Made by a program: the position numbers and the translations under genes | In this document: positions 1 to 5,858 of the stretch, in pieces | Position numbering within the stretch: position 1 is the stretch's first letter | Layout: each line of letters begins with the position of its first letter | DNA from: an uncultured Clostridia bacterium | Lineage (GTDB): Bacteria; Bacillota_A; Clostridia; TANB77; CAG-508 | Length of the DNA stretch: 6,693 nucleotides | Direction of reading: 5' to 3' | Assembly (NCBI GenBank): GCA_947628335.1 | Contig: CANQZT010000083.1 | Span: 1-6,693, forward strand | The notes under the pieces: model-generated | Told to the model about the DNA's origin: nothing | Database searches by the model: none | What the model saw: the letters and a program-made list of their open reading frames with translations, nothing else

Positions 1-33
1 AAGATTATTTTTTATCATATCGTATATTACTCA

Positions 34-609
34 TTATTTTATATTTTTATTTCTAATGTAATCTCCATCAAATTCATTTTCAAGTATATCCATATGTAAT
101 TTATCATAATACCTTCCGTTTAAAAATATTTCTTCTCTATTTTTTCCTGTATCTTTAAATCCACATTTTAAATAACATTTGTGAGCTCTTTCATTTACTG
201 CAAGAAGATCCAATCTTATGCTATGTAAATTCAAATATTTAAATCCATATTCTAATAATAATCTTATAGCTTCTGTACCATATCCATTGCTTCTATAATC
301 TTTATCCCCAATAAATATTCCAAGTACAGCACTTCTTTCAATCCAATTAAAATTTTCTAATCCTATTGTACCAACTAATTTGTTATTATTTAATTCAATA
401 ATATTAAAATTTCTATTGTTAGCATTTCTTACTAAATTCTCAAGATATTCTTTTTCTCCACTTAATGTTGTTATTTGCCCACTCCTACCAGTATAATCTG
501 TAATTTGAAAATCATTCATCCATTCAGTAAATTTTTCTATTTCTTCATTTGATACATCTTTTGGAGATAAATATATTCTATCTCCAACTATTTTTTTAAA
601 ATATCGCAT
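34..609 (-). CDS. GNAT family N-acetyltransferase (RimJ/RimL-like)
   Basis: This is a 191-residue protein with the features of the RimJ/RimL-type (Acetyltransf_3) branch of the GNAT superfamily, which moves acetyl from acetyl-CoA to an amino group. The acetyl-CoA-binding motif A is visible as YRSNGYGTEAI at about residues 105-115 (pattern R/Q-x-x-G-x-G/A). It follows the beta-strand segment around ERSAVLGIFIGD (91-102). The C-terminal part, LDLLAVNERAHKCYLKCGF (133-151), is the usual motif B region with the conserved N, A and Y and the 'kcGF' turn. The length is normal for the family. The ATG at 609 is preceded by a GGAG Shine-Dalgarno about 9 bases upstream, and a good sigma-A-like promoter lies at 664-692, so the gene is probably transcribed alone. 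The substrate cannot be told from sequence: relatives acetylate ribosomal protein N-termini, antibiotics or metabolites. The family call is secure; the substrate is unknown. Confidence 0.9.
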   Translation of the reverse strand: MRYFKKIVGDRIYLSPKDVSNEEIEKFTEWMNDFQITDYTGRSGQITTLSGEKEYLENLVRNANNRNFNIIELNNNKLVGTIGLENFNWIERSAVLGIFIGDKDYRSNGYGTEAIRLLLEYGFKYLNLHSIRLDLLAVNERAHKCYLKCGFKDTGKNREEIFLNGRYYDKLHMDILENEFDGDYIRNKNIK

Positions 610-663
610 AATTTATTTCTCCTTTAATTTATTTATAATTATTCTGAAAATTTACTCAGATAA

Positions 664-692
664 ATTATATAATATTTTTAATTTATTTACAA
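664..692 (-). promoter_or_regulatory. Predicted sigma-A promoter of the GNAT gene
   Basis: On the minus strand a -35 box TTGTAA (692-687) is separated by exactly 17 bases from a perfect -10 box TATAAT (669-664). Transcription would start near 657, giving a leader of about 48 bases before the ATG at 609. The surrounding sequence is very A+T-rich, so chance matches are possible, but the spacing and the full -10 make this a credible promoter. Confidence 0.55.
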
Positions 693-703
693 ATATTCTT
701 AAT

Positions 704-731
704 AAAAATTTGTTTTTAGATTCAAATTTTT
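704..731. terminator. Weak A/T-rich inverted repeat downstream of dgt
   Basis: A 9-bp perfect inverted repeat (AAAAATTTG at 704-712 with CAAATTTTT at 723-731, loop of 10) lies just past the 3' end of the dgt-like gene (stop at 752). It contains only one G-C pair. It could help end dgt transcription, but it is a poor intrinsic terminator and may be a chance product of the base composition. Confidence 0.25.
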
Positions 732-751
732 TCTTATAAACACTAATTGTT

Positions 752-1930
752 TTAAAATCTAATTATTTTATTATACATTTCTATTGCATAATTATCTGTC
801 ATTCCAGAAATATAATAAATTATGGCTTTATAACACTCCTTCTCATTTTCTATATTAAATATTATATCATTTTCATTATTTTGCCTCTCTAAATTCCAAT
901 AATTTTTTATCCATTTTTCAAAATCATATATTAATTCAGGATATATTTTTCTTACTCTTTCCTTATCTGAAACATATTGTCTTAATACTTCATATATACT
1001 ATTTAAAACAAGTTTAATATAACTTGTTGTCTTTACAAGTTTCTCTGATGAATATATTTTTTGATAATTGAATTTATTTAGTCTATTTATCATATCAAAC
1101 ATTTTATCTGAAAAACATAACCCATCATTTTGATTTGAATTATTACATAAATCATATATTAAATCATTTATTATAACTGTATTATTTATTACTTTATTTG
1201 ATTGATAATCAATTATTTTATACAATTCATCCAAATTTTTATCAAGTATACCAAGTACTATCGCATCTGCAATATCCCTTCCTAAATACGATATCTTGTC
1301 TGCAATTTTTACAACACATCCCTCCCAAGTATATGGTGCATATTGATTTGTTTCCGTATATTTTTCTAACTCTATAAATTCATTTCTAGGCTTTAATCTC
1401 CTTTCACTAATTTCACCACAATGTGAAATTATTCCATCTCTAACAGCATATGTTAAATTTAAATTTTGTTTTTTTCCTTTTGGATCTTCTAATAATTCTA
1501 TTTTGTCTACCATATCTAAACCATTCTTTTCATGCCAAAATTTTTCACCTATATCTTTTTTTGCTATTTCTGATAATATTTTTTCTCCCTGATGACCAAA
1601 TGGACTATGACCTATATCATGAGCAGTTGCAATTGCCCTTGTAAGCTCTGTATTTAAGCCTAAATATTTTGCAATTGTATAACTTATTGATTCTACATGA
1701 GTTACATGCTCTATTCTTGTACATATATGGTCATTTTGTGGTGAAAAAAATACTTGAGTTTTATGTTTCAATCTTCTATATGCTGTACTATGTATTATCC
1801 TCGTATAATCTCTTTCAAATTCTGAACGAATGTCATTATTTCTATCATATAATTTTTTTCTTCTACTTATTATACTTTCCCATTTACTATTATTTTCATT
1901 TGCTTTACAATTAATTAAACTGTCCTTCAT
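752..1930 (-). CDS. dgt: HD-domain deoxyguanosinetriphosphate triphosphohydrolase-like protein
   Basis: This is a 392-residue protein of the dGTPase (Dgt) branch of the HD-domain phosphohydrolases, which split dNTPs into deoxynucleoside and tripolyphosphate and so help set cellular dNTP pools. The metal-binding set is intact: H75 in TRIEHVTHVESIS, H104-D105 in ATAHDIGHSPFGHQGE (102-116), and D211 in VVKIADKISYLGRDIADA (207-223). The N-terminal YRRLKHKTQVFF (51-62) and the central NLTYAVRDGIISHCGE (158-173) are also typical of the family. An SD sequence GGAGG sits about 8 bases before the ATG at 1930, which fixes the start. The protein is somewhat longer than the shortest family members, with a variable C-terminal half rich in Asn and Lys. 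It stands alone, with large intergenic spaces on both sides. No clear promoter was seen close to the start. True substrate preference (dGTP or other dNTPs) cannot be read from sequence. Confidence 0.93.
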   Translation of the reverse strand: MKDSLINCKANENNSKWESIISRRKKLYDRNNDIRSEFERDYTRIIHSTAYRRLKHKTQVFFSPQNDHICTRIEHVTHVESISYTIAKYLGLNTELTRAIATAHDIGHSPFGHQGEKILSEIAKKDIGEKFWHEKNGLDMVDKIELLEDPKGKKQNLNLTYAVRDGIISHCGEISERRLKPRNEFIELEKYTETNQYAPYTWEGCVVKIADKISYLGRDIADAIVLGILDKNLDELYKIIDYQSNKVINNTVIINDLIYDLCNNSNQNDGLCFSDKMFDMINRLNKFNYQKIYSSEKLVKTTSYIKLVLNSIYEVLRQYVSDKERVRKIYPELIYDFEKWIKNYWNLERQNNENDIIFNIENEKECYKAIIYYISGMTDNYAIEMYNKIIRF

Positions 1931-2039
1931 TTTTTAACCTCCATTTAATTATACTAATTTCTTACTACCCAATTATAATTCATCCCATTTATACTTTATC
2001 ATACTTTTTGATATTTTGCTATTTTTTATAAAAGAGATA

Positions 2040-2089
2040 GGGTCATTTCATCAAATATTAAAATTTTGTAATATTTGATGAAATGACCC
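2040..2089. repeat. Perfect 21-bp inverted repeat (hairpin, 8-base loop)
   Basis: The arms at 2040-2060 and 2069-2089 are exact reverse complements over 21 bp, separated by the 8-base loop AAATTTTG. The outer end is G+C-rich (GGGTCATTTC) and the inner end A/T-rich. The repeat is not followed by a U-tract on the plus strand (a CGTAAAAAAAA run follows) and only by a mixed T-rich stretch on the minus strand, so it is not a textbook intrinsic terminator. A perfect stem this long is more like a REP or MITE-type palindromic element or the fused ends of an insertion sequence. A role in ending or stabilising transcripts upstream of dgt remains possible. The structure is certain; its nature is inferred. 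Confidence 0.85.
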
Positions 2090-2161
2090 CGTAAAAAAAA
2101 CTTATTACTTGTTTTCTTCTGTATTTTGAATTAAAATATATATATCCCATTTATTGGGGGC

Positions 2162-2296
2162 TGTAGGGGATAACGTTCAGAATAAGGGAAATATTCGAAC
2201 ATATAGGAACCTATTTTGAAACAATGTAAGATTTGGGCTTTTTATCTTTTTATTACGTATTAAACTAAGATGTAATTTCTTTGTTTATCCCCTACA
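2162..2296. mobile_element. 135-bp MITE-like element with 12-bp terminal inverted repeats
   Basis: The sequence TGTAGGGGATAA at 2162-2173 recurs as its exact reverse complement TTATCCCCTACA at 2285-2296, enclosing 111 bases without an ORF. The G-runs stand out sharply in this A+T-rich background, and the TGT...ACA ends are the kind used by DDE transposases of the IS21, Tn7 and Mu groups. This suggests a small non-autonomous or deleted transposon remnant. No target-site duplication is evident at the two ends (GGGGGC on the left, AGATTA on the right), which weakens the case. The alternative is a structured RNA whose closing stem is this repeat. No related transposase is present in the window. 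Confidence 0.4.
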
Positions 2297-2478
2297 AGAT
2301 TAATAACATATTTGAACTAATTAAAAGAATTATTTTCTGTTTAATTAATTTTTTTAATTTTTTGGATTTTTGTTTTAGATTTTTTAACAGATTTTTTACT
2401 TTTTTCTTACAGTAAAAAAATGAAAAATAAACTTGTCCTAAAAATTTTTTGCAATTTCTTGCGATTCAACATGTACTT

Positions 2479-2507
2479 ATGTTACTACAAATTTCTACAA
2501 TTGTCAA
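2479..2507 (-). promoter_or_regulatory. Possible minus-strand promoter just downstream of spmB
   Basis: On the minus strand a perfect -35 box TTGACA (2507-2502) lies 17 bases from TAACAT (2484-2479), a 4/6 match to the -10 consensus. It starts 9 bases past the spmB stop codon and points into the gene-free region towards dgt. It could drive dgt with a leader of over 500 bases, or a non-coding transcript. The -10 is weak, so confidence is limited. Confidence 0.3.
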
Positions 2508-2515
2508 GAAAAACT

Positions 2516-3043
2516 TTACGACATAATTCGACATATTATTACAGACGTCAACATTCCAACAATATCCGCTACTAATGCTGCTACTAATACAAATCTTATT
2601 TTTTTTATTCCAACGGCACTAGTATATAATGCTATTGTATAAAATGTTGTCTCCGTAGATCCCATAATAGTTGATGCTATTTGACCTGTTATATTGTCCA
2701 CTCCATATTTAGACATTATATCGGTTGCTACCGCCATTGATGCACTTCCTGATATTGGTCTTAATATTGCAAGTGGCATTATCTCTGCTGGTATTTTTAA
2801 TATATCTATTAGTGGTTTAATAATATTGACAATTAATTCTAGTATCCCCGATGCTCTTAATGCCCCTACTGCTAAAAATATTCCTATCAATGCTGGAAAT
2901 ATATTTATTACTATATCTATTCCTTCTTTCGCACCCTCTAAAAATGTATCATATACTTTATTTCTTTCTATTATTCCATATAAGATTATAAATAAAATTA
3001 CTAATGGCATTGCCACAATAGACAAATAATTTATTATATTCAT
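2516..3043 (-). CDS. spmB: Spore maturation protein B
   Basis: This 175-residue integral membrane protein is the second half of the SpmA/SpmB pair, which in Bacillus and Clostridium is needed for dehydration of the spore core and hence heat resistance. It belongs to the nucleoside-recognition ('Gate') domain family. Visible features are an N-terminal hydrophobic segment (about 5-23), a second around VINIFPALIGIFLAVGAL (45-62), the conserved LRPISGSAS (94-102), the family-typical GSTETTFYTIALY (128-140), and a C-terminal hydrophobic segment (about 151-170). The length is normal for the family. The start is well fixed: the SD AAGGAG overlaps the spmA stop codon (TAAGGAG) and lies about 7 bases before the ATG, so the two genes are probably translationally coupled. 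The transported ligand, if any, is unknown. The family assignment is secure. Confidence 0.95.
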   Translation of the reverse strand: MNIINYLSIVAMPLVILFIILYGIIERNKVYDTFLEGAKEGIDIVINIFPALIGIFLAVGALRASGILELIVNIIKPLIDILKIPAEIMPLAILRPISGSASMAVATDIMSKYGVDNITGQIASTIMGSTETTFYTIALYTSAVGIKKIRFVLVAALVADIVGMLTSVIICRIMS

Positions 3044-3054
3044 ACTTAGTCTCC

Positions 3055-3630
3055 TTAATATTTTTTCATCAATATTTTAGCGGTTGTAATCCCTGCAATA
3101 GCAGCAAACATTGTTGCTATCCATACTGGTATTATTATGGATGTTGGATTTGTCGACCCTAATGAACTTCTTATTGCTATTACTGTAGTTGGAATTAATT
3201 GTATTGATGCAGTATTTACAATTATGAACATTGCCATTGAATTAGTTAGTGAATCTTTTTTTGTATTTTCCTTTTGCATACTTCTCATTGCTGTTAATCC
3301 CAACGGTGTCGCTGCATTTCCTAGGCCTAATATATTTGCCACCATATTCATTGATATTTCTTTATGTATCTTCGATTCTTTTGGAATATCTGGAAATAAT
3401 ATTTTCATTATGGGTTGCAATAATTTTGTTAATTTATCAACCAATGTTGTTGTCTTTGCAATCTGCATTATTCCACTCCACAAGCACATTGTACCTAAAA
3501 AAGTTATACTAAGTTTCACTGCACTTTCACACGATTCAAATATCGAATTATTAATCTGCTCAATATTGTTTGTAATTAAAGCATATATATATGATATCAT
3601 TATGAAAGCTGGCCAAATAACATTTAACAT
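3055..3630 (-). CDS. spmA: Spore maturation protein A
   Basis: This 191-residue membrane protein is the partner of SpmB and is likewise a Gate-domain protein. It acts in the mother cell or forespore membranes during late sporulation and affects spore core water content. The diagnostic motif NMVANILGLGNAATPLGL (95-112) is intact. Hydrophobic segments are seen at about 3-20, 38-58, 131-151 and 164-184, with the loop IPKESKIHKE (82-91) between halves. The ATG at 3630 has a GGAG SD six bases upstream. Only 11 bases separate it from spmB, so the pair forms an operon with spmA first. The region upstream (3631-3888) is shared divergently with abrB. It contains CATACTAT on the minus strand (3721-3714), which resembles the -10 of sporulation sigma factors E and G, but I found no matching -35. 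Family regulation by sigma-E is known in Bacillus; here it is only inferred. Confidence 0.95.
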   Translation of the reverse strand: MLNVIWPAFIMISYIYALITNNIEQINNSIFESCESAVKLSITFLGTMCLWSGIMQIAKTTTLVDKLTKLLQPIMKILFPDIPKESKIHKEISMNMVANILGLGNAATPLGLTAMRSMQKENTKKDSLTNSMAMFIIVNTASIQLIPTTVIAIRSSLGSTNPTSIIIPVWIATMFAAIAGITTAKILMKKY

Positions 3631-3713
3631 TTTCTTCTCCTTTTGTTTTTTTATTTAATTCTATTCAACGCATATAAAAAAAATAACTTTTTTTAATGCA
3701 TATACATATAGGC

Positions 3714-3721
3714 ATAGTATG
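3714..3721 (-). promoter_or_regulatory. Possible sporulation-sigma -10 element upstream of spmA
   Basis: CATACTAT on the minus strand resembles the -10 box of the mother-cell factor sigma-E and the forespore factor sigma-G. It lies about 85 bases upstream of the spmA start, a sensible leader distance. No convincing -35 box sits at the expected spacing, so this is a suggestion from the gene's role rather than a firm call. Confidence 0.25.
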
Positions 3722-3795
3722 TGTAGCTTCAAGCTTTTGCCCAATTTTTACTTTATCCGTTTGGTTATTTTATTGTATTTTGTTCTCTTTTTCCA

Positions 3796-3825
3796 TTGAC
3801 AACGTAAGTATTTTAATGGTATGAT
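3796..3825 (+). promoter_or_regulatory. Sigma-A promoter of abrB, with extended -10
   Basis: A perfect -35 TTGACA (3796-3801) is followed after 18 bases by TATGAT (3820-3825), a 5/6 match to TATAAT. A TGG just before it (3817-3819) makes an extended -10. Transcription would start near 3832, giving a leader of about 57 bases before the abrB ATG. This is the strongest promoter in the window, which fits a gene expressed during growth. AbrB regulates its own gene in B. subtilis; an A+T-rich operator here is plausible but cannot be pointed to. Confidence 0.75.
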
Positions 3826-3888
3826 TATGCATGGTATTTGTCGAATTTTGTTGTAAACGGGTTTTATTTTTGAAGGAGGTTTTTTTAT

Positions 3889-4146
3889 ATGAAATCAACA
3901 GGAATTATTAGAAGAGTAGATGAACTTGGTAGAGTTGTTATCCCTATTGAGCTTAGAAATAAATTTGGAATTTATGAAAAGGATCCAATTGAAATTTTTG
4001 TAGACGGATCTACAATTGTTTTAAAAAAATATGAACCAAATTGTATCTTTTGTGGTTCAACAAAGAAATTAGTTACTTACAATGAGAAATTAATTTGCAG
4101 TAAATGTGCAGAAAAAATAAATAAATTGGCTTCTAGCATTGATTAG
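3889..4146 (+). CDS. abrB: AbrB-family transition-state transcriptional regulator with two C-terminal CxxC pairs
   Basis: This is an 85-residue DNA-binding protein. Its N-terminal half (MKSTGIIRRVDELGRVVIPI..., about 1-47) is the swapped-hairpin AbrB/SpoVT domain and closely matches the known B. subtilis AbrB sequence (VDELGRVVIPIELR), a repressor of stationary-phase and sporulation genes during growth. The C-terminal part differs from Bacillus: it carries C52-x-x-C55 and C70-x-x-C73, spaced like a small zinc ribbon. That arrangement is what I would expect of clostridial AbrB proteins. The start is set by a near-perfect SD, GAAGGAGGT (3872-3880), 8 bases before the ATG. It is the only confident plus-strand gene, is divergent from spmA, and converges on rsmI as in B. 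subtilis, where abrB faces yabC. Metal binding by the cysteines is an inference. The family call is very secure. Confidence 0.95.
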   Translation: MKSTGIIRRVDELGRVVIPIELRNKFGIYEKDPIEIFVDGSTIVLKKYEPNCIFCGSTKKLVTYNEKLICSKCAEKINKLASSID

Positions 4147-4176
4147 TTTATGATTTAATAATTATATATATGCCAT

Positions 4177-4205
4177 TAAAAGCGTAACATAAAGTTACGC
4201 TTTTA
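4177..4205. terminator. Bidirectional intrinsic terminator between abrB and rsmI
   Basis: A perfect 12-bp inverted repeat (TAAAAGCGTAAC at 4177-4188, GTTACGCTTTTA at 4194-4205) with a 5-base loop ATAAA lies between two converging genes. Each strand shows a G+C-containing core followed by TTTT, so it can end transcription of both abrB (+) and rsmI (-). The rsmI stop codon TAA (4197-4195) falls inside the stem, so the terminator begins within the last codons of that gene. Confidence 0.85.
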
Positions 4206-5029
4206 TAAATTTTTGATATATTTCATTTTTGTTAACTTTTCTATCTTTTGCTATTTGCTTTATTATCTCTTTTTTATTTAATCCTTGTTGTTCATAGTAT
4301 TTATAGTGTTCTTCCATTGTAAGTTTGTTTAATATTTCTATTTGTTTTTCTGTTTGTGTTTTTTCATTTTTTTCTATTATTATTACATACTCACCTTTCG
4401 GATCTTTAATGTCTTTTTGTAATTCTTCTATTGTACCACACTTGTACTCTTCATGAATTTTTGTTAATTCTTTTGCTATTACTACCTTTCTATCATCTAA
4501 TATTGGTTTTAAATCCTCAAATGTTTGTAGCAACTTATGTGGTGCTTCATAAAGTATTGTTGTTTGCTCTTCTTTTGCAATTTTAAGTAATTTCTCTTTC
4601 CTATTTTTTTTATTTTGTGGTAAAAATCCTATAAAAGTAAATTCTTTTGCATCCATTCCGTGATGCAACTAATGCAGTAATTAATGCACATGCTCCTGGT
4701 ATTGGTATCACCTTTATATTTTTTTCTATAGCTTTTTTTACTATTTCATTACCTGGATCTGATATTATTGGAGTTCCTGCATCTGATACTAATGCTATCT
4801 TTTTTCCTTCTAAAAGTTTACTTATTAGTTCTTCTGTTTTTATTTCTTCGTTATGCCTATGATAACTTATTAATGGTTTTGATATTTCTAAATGATTTAA
4901 TAATTTTAGTGTATGTCTCGTGTCTTCAGCAGCAATTAAATCAACTTCATGTAATATTTTTATCGCCCTTATAGTTATATCATCTAAATTTCCAATTGGC
5001 GTAGCAACTATATATAATTCTCCTTGCAT
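4195..5029 (-). pseudogene. rsmI: 16S rRNA (cytidine1402-2'-O)-methyltransferase, frameshifted by one base
   Basis: RsmI uses S-adenosylmethionine to 2'-O-methylate C1402 in the decoding centre of 16S rRNA; it belongs to the tetrapyrrole-methylase fold. The reading frame is split. The N-terminal part (5029 downwards) has [10 protein letters not shown] (10-19), AAEDTRHT (33-40), [12 protein letters not shown] (82-93) and [13 protein letters not shown] (111-123), then runs into a false tail ending at 4610. The rest ([13 protein letters not shown]... to a C-terminal helical region) continues in another frame down to 4195. Removing one base at or next to 4660 joins them as ...[19 protein letters not shown]..., the expected family sequence, and gives 277 residues, the usual length. 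No other disruption is seen. Start: ATG at 5029, 16 bases after the upstream methyltransferase gene, with an SD (GAGGGA) overlapping that gene's stop. A sequencing or assembly error is as likely as a real recent mutation. As it stands, the product would be a 139-residue fragment lacking the C-terminal half. Confidence 0.9.
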
Positions 5030-5045
5030 TTTTATTCACTTCCCT

Positions 5046-5783
5046 CTATTTTTGGTTATATATCTTTTTTATCTCCTGTGTATATTCACCATTTTCTTCA
5101 TATACATATAGTGACGGTTCTATTTTTAAAAATGGATTTGCATTTTTTACTGCTTTTATTAATACCATATTTGATTCCTTTCCCATACTTGGATATACAA
5201 ATTTTATTATTTTAGGTTCAATTTGGTATTTTCGTAATAATTCTATTATATCCACTAATCTGTTTGGTCTATGTACCATGTATAATGTTCCTTTATCTTT
5301 TAATAATTTTTGAGATATCTTTATAAAATCCTCCAAATTAGCGGTAATTTCATGTCTTGAAATTAATTTTTTTTCATTTTGATTTATAATACCTGTTCCC
5401 AATTTTTTGTATGGTGGATTTGTTACTACAACATCAAAAATTCCCATTTCAATTCTTTCTTCTATCTTTTTTATATCTTCATTTATAATTTCAAACCTAT
5501 CTTGTAAATTATTTAATTTTATACTTCTTTTTGCCATATCTGCTACTTGCTTTTGTATTTCCACTCCTACCATTTGTAATAATTGTGTTTTAGCACATAG
5601 CATTATACCTAAAATTCCTGTTCCCGTACCTAAATCTATTACTTTACTACCTTTTTTTATATCCTTTGCAAAGTCCGATAACAATATACTATCTATTCCA
5701 AAACAAAATCCTTCTTCATTTTGAATTATCTTTAAACCTTTATATCCTAAATCATCAATTCTTTCTTTTTCTAATATTTCCAT
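5046..5783 (-). CDS. tRNA1(Val) (adenine37-N6)-methyltransferase family protein (TrmN6/YabB-like)
   Basis: This 245-residue class I SAM-dependent methyltransferase has the layout of TrmN6 (E. coli YfiC) and B. subtilis YabB: EGFCFGIDSILLSDF (24-38), SAM-binding motif I DLGTGTG (50-56), the acidic end of strand 2 VGVEIQ (72-77), and motif IV NPPY (122-125), which marks amino-group (N6-adenine type) methylation. SRHEITANLEDFI (142-154) follows, as is usual in the family. The likely target is A37 of a tRNA, but YabB-type proteins are less well tested than YfiC, so I leave the gene symbol empty. The ATG at 5783 has a GTGAGGG SD close upstream. The gene starts a two-gene operon with rsmI, 16 bases downstream. 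In B. subtilis a GIY-YIG gene (yazA) sits between these two; it is absent here. Confidence 0.9.
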   Translation of the reverse strand: MEILEKERIDDLGYKGLKIIQNEEGFCFGIDSILLSDFAKDIKKGSKVIDLGTGTGILGIMLCAKTQLLQMVGVEIQKQVADMAKRSIKLNNLQDRFEIINEDIKKIEERIEMGIFDVVVTNPPYKKLGTGIINQNEKKLISRHEITANLEDFIKISQKLLKDKGTLYMVHRPNRLVDIIELLRKYQIEPKIIKFVYPSMGKESNMVLIKAVKNANPFLKIEPSLYVYEENGEYTQEIKKIYNQK

Positions 5784-5813
5784 ATTCCCTCACTTTTTAT
5801 TTTATTATATCAT

Positions 5814-5842
5814 ATTATATATTAAATTTATATTTTTGCAAA
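5814..5842 (-). promoter_or_regulatory. Predicted promoter of the trmN6-like/rsmI operon
   Basis: On the minus strand TTTGCA (5842-5837, 4/6 match) lies 17 bases from a perfect TATAAT (5819-5814), with a transcript start expected about 24 bases before the ATG at 5783. A second TATAAT lies at 5809-5804. The terminator at 5927-5955 upstream isolates this operon from the GerMN gene, which supports a separate promoter here. The site partly overlaps the ribosome binding site of the possible plus-strand small ORF. Confidence 0.5.
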
Positions 5843-5858
5843 GGGGGTTTTAAGTCAC

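Larger units (their letters stand above)
1931..2515. other. 585-base gene-free region between spmB and dgt
   Basis: No ORF with coding character was found here on either strand. The region is not featureless. From the dgt side it holds the dgt ribosome binding site, a perfect long hairpin (2040-2089), a 135-bp inverted-repeat-bounded element (2162-2296), a strongly strand-asymmetric T-run tract on the plus strand (about 2337-2430), and a possible minus-strand promoter (2479-2507). The tract at about 2393-2420 includes a weak repeat (TTTTTTACT paired with AGTAAAAAA) that might end spmB transcription, but it has almost no G-C pairs. I recognise no known riboswitch or sRNA. Confidence 0.6.

Noticed and set aside
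1450..1914. Two plus-strand frames of 64 and 81 codons opposite dgt
   Set aside because: They are rich in Leu, Phe and Tyr as expected from the reverse complement of an A-rich gene, have no SD, and cover the conserved HD-domain coding sequence.
1931..2039. Riboswitch or T-box in the dgt leader
   Set aside because: The leader close to dgt shows no conserved riboswitch core or antiterminator motif that I can recognise, only A+T-rich sequence and an SD.
2040..2296. CRISPR array or toxin-antitoxin locus in the gene-free gap
   Set aside because: The hairpin and the 12-bp repeats each occur only as one inverted pair, with no regular direct repeats or spacers, and no small ORF pair with an SD is present.
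2337..2430. T-run tract (GATTTTTT-type repeats) as a functional repeat array
   Set aside because: The units are irregular and low-complexity. The strand asymmetry is real but can be explained by base composition.
2420..2569. A 50-codon plus-strand frame starting ATGAAAAATAAA
   Set aside because: It has no SD, overlaps the end of spmB in antisense, and shows no protein-like pattern.
3137..3658. A 173-codon plus-strand frame opposite spmA, and a similar 111-codon frame opposite spmB (2694-3029)
   Set aside because: Both are exact antisense shadows of strongly recognised Spm membrane proteins. They lack ribosome binding sites, and their hydrophobic content mirrors the other strand.
4610..4668. 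Programmed frameshift or two separate proteins made from rsmI
   Set aside because: There is no slippery heptamer or stimulatory structure at the junction, no SD before the internal ATG at 4668, and the family is encoded in a single frame elsewhere. A plain one-base insertion is simpler.
4647..5724. Several plus-strand frames opposite rsmI and the methyltransferase gene
   Set aside because: These are antisense shadows without ribosome binding sites or recognisable domains; the minus-strand genes have clear family motifs.
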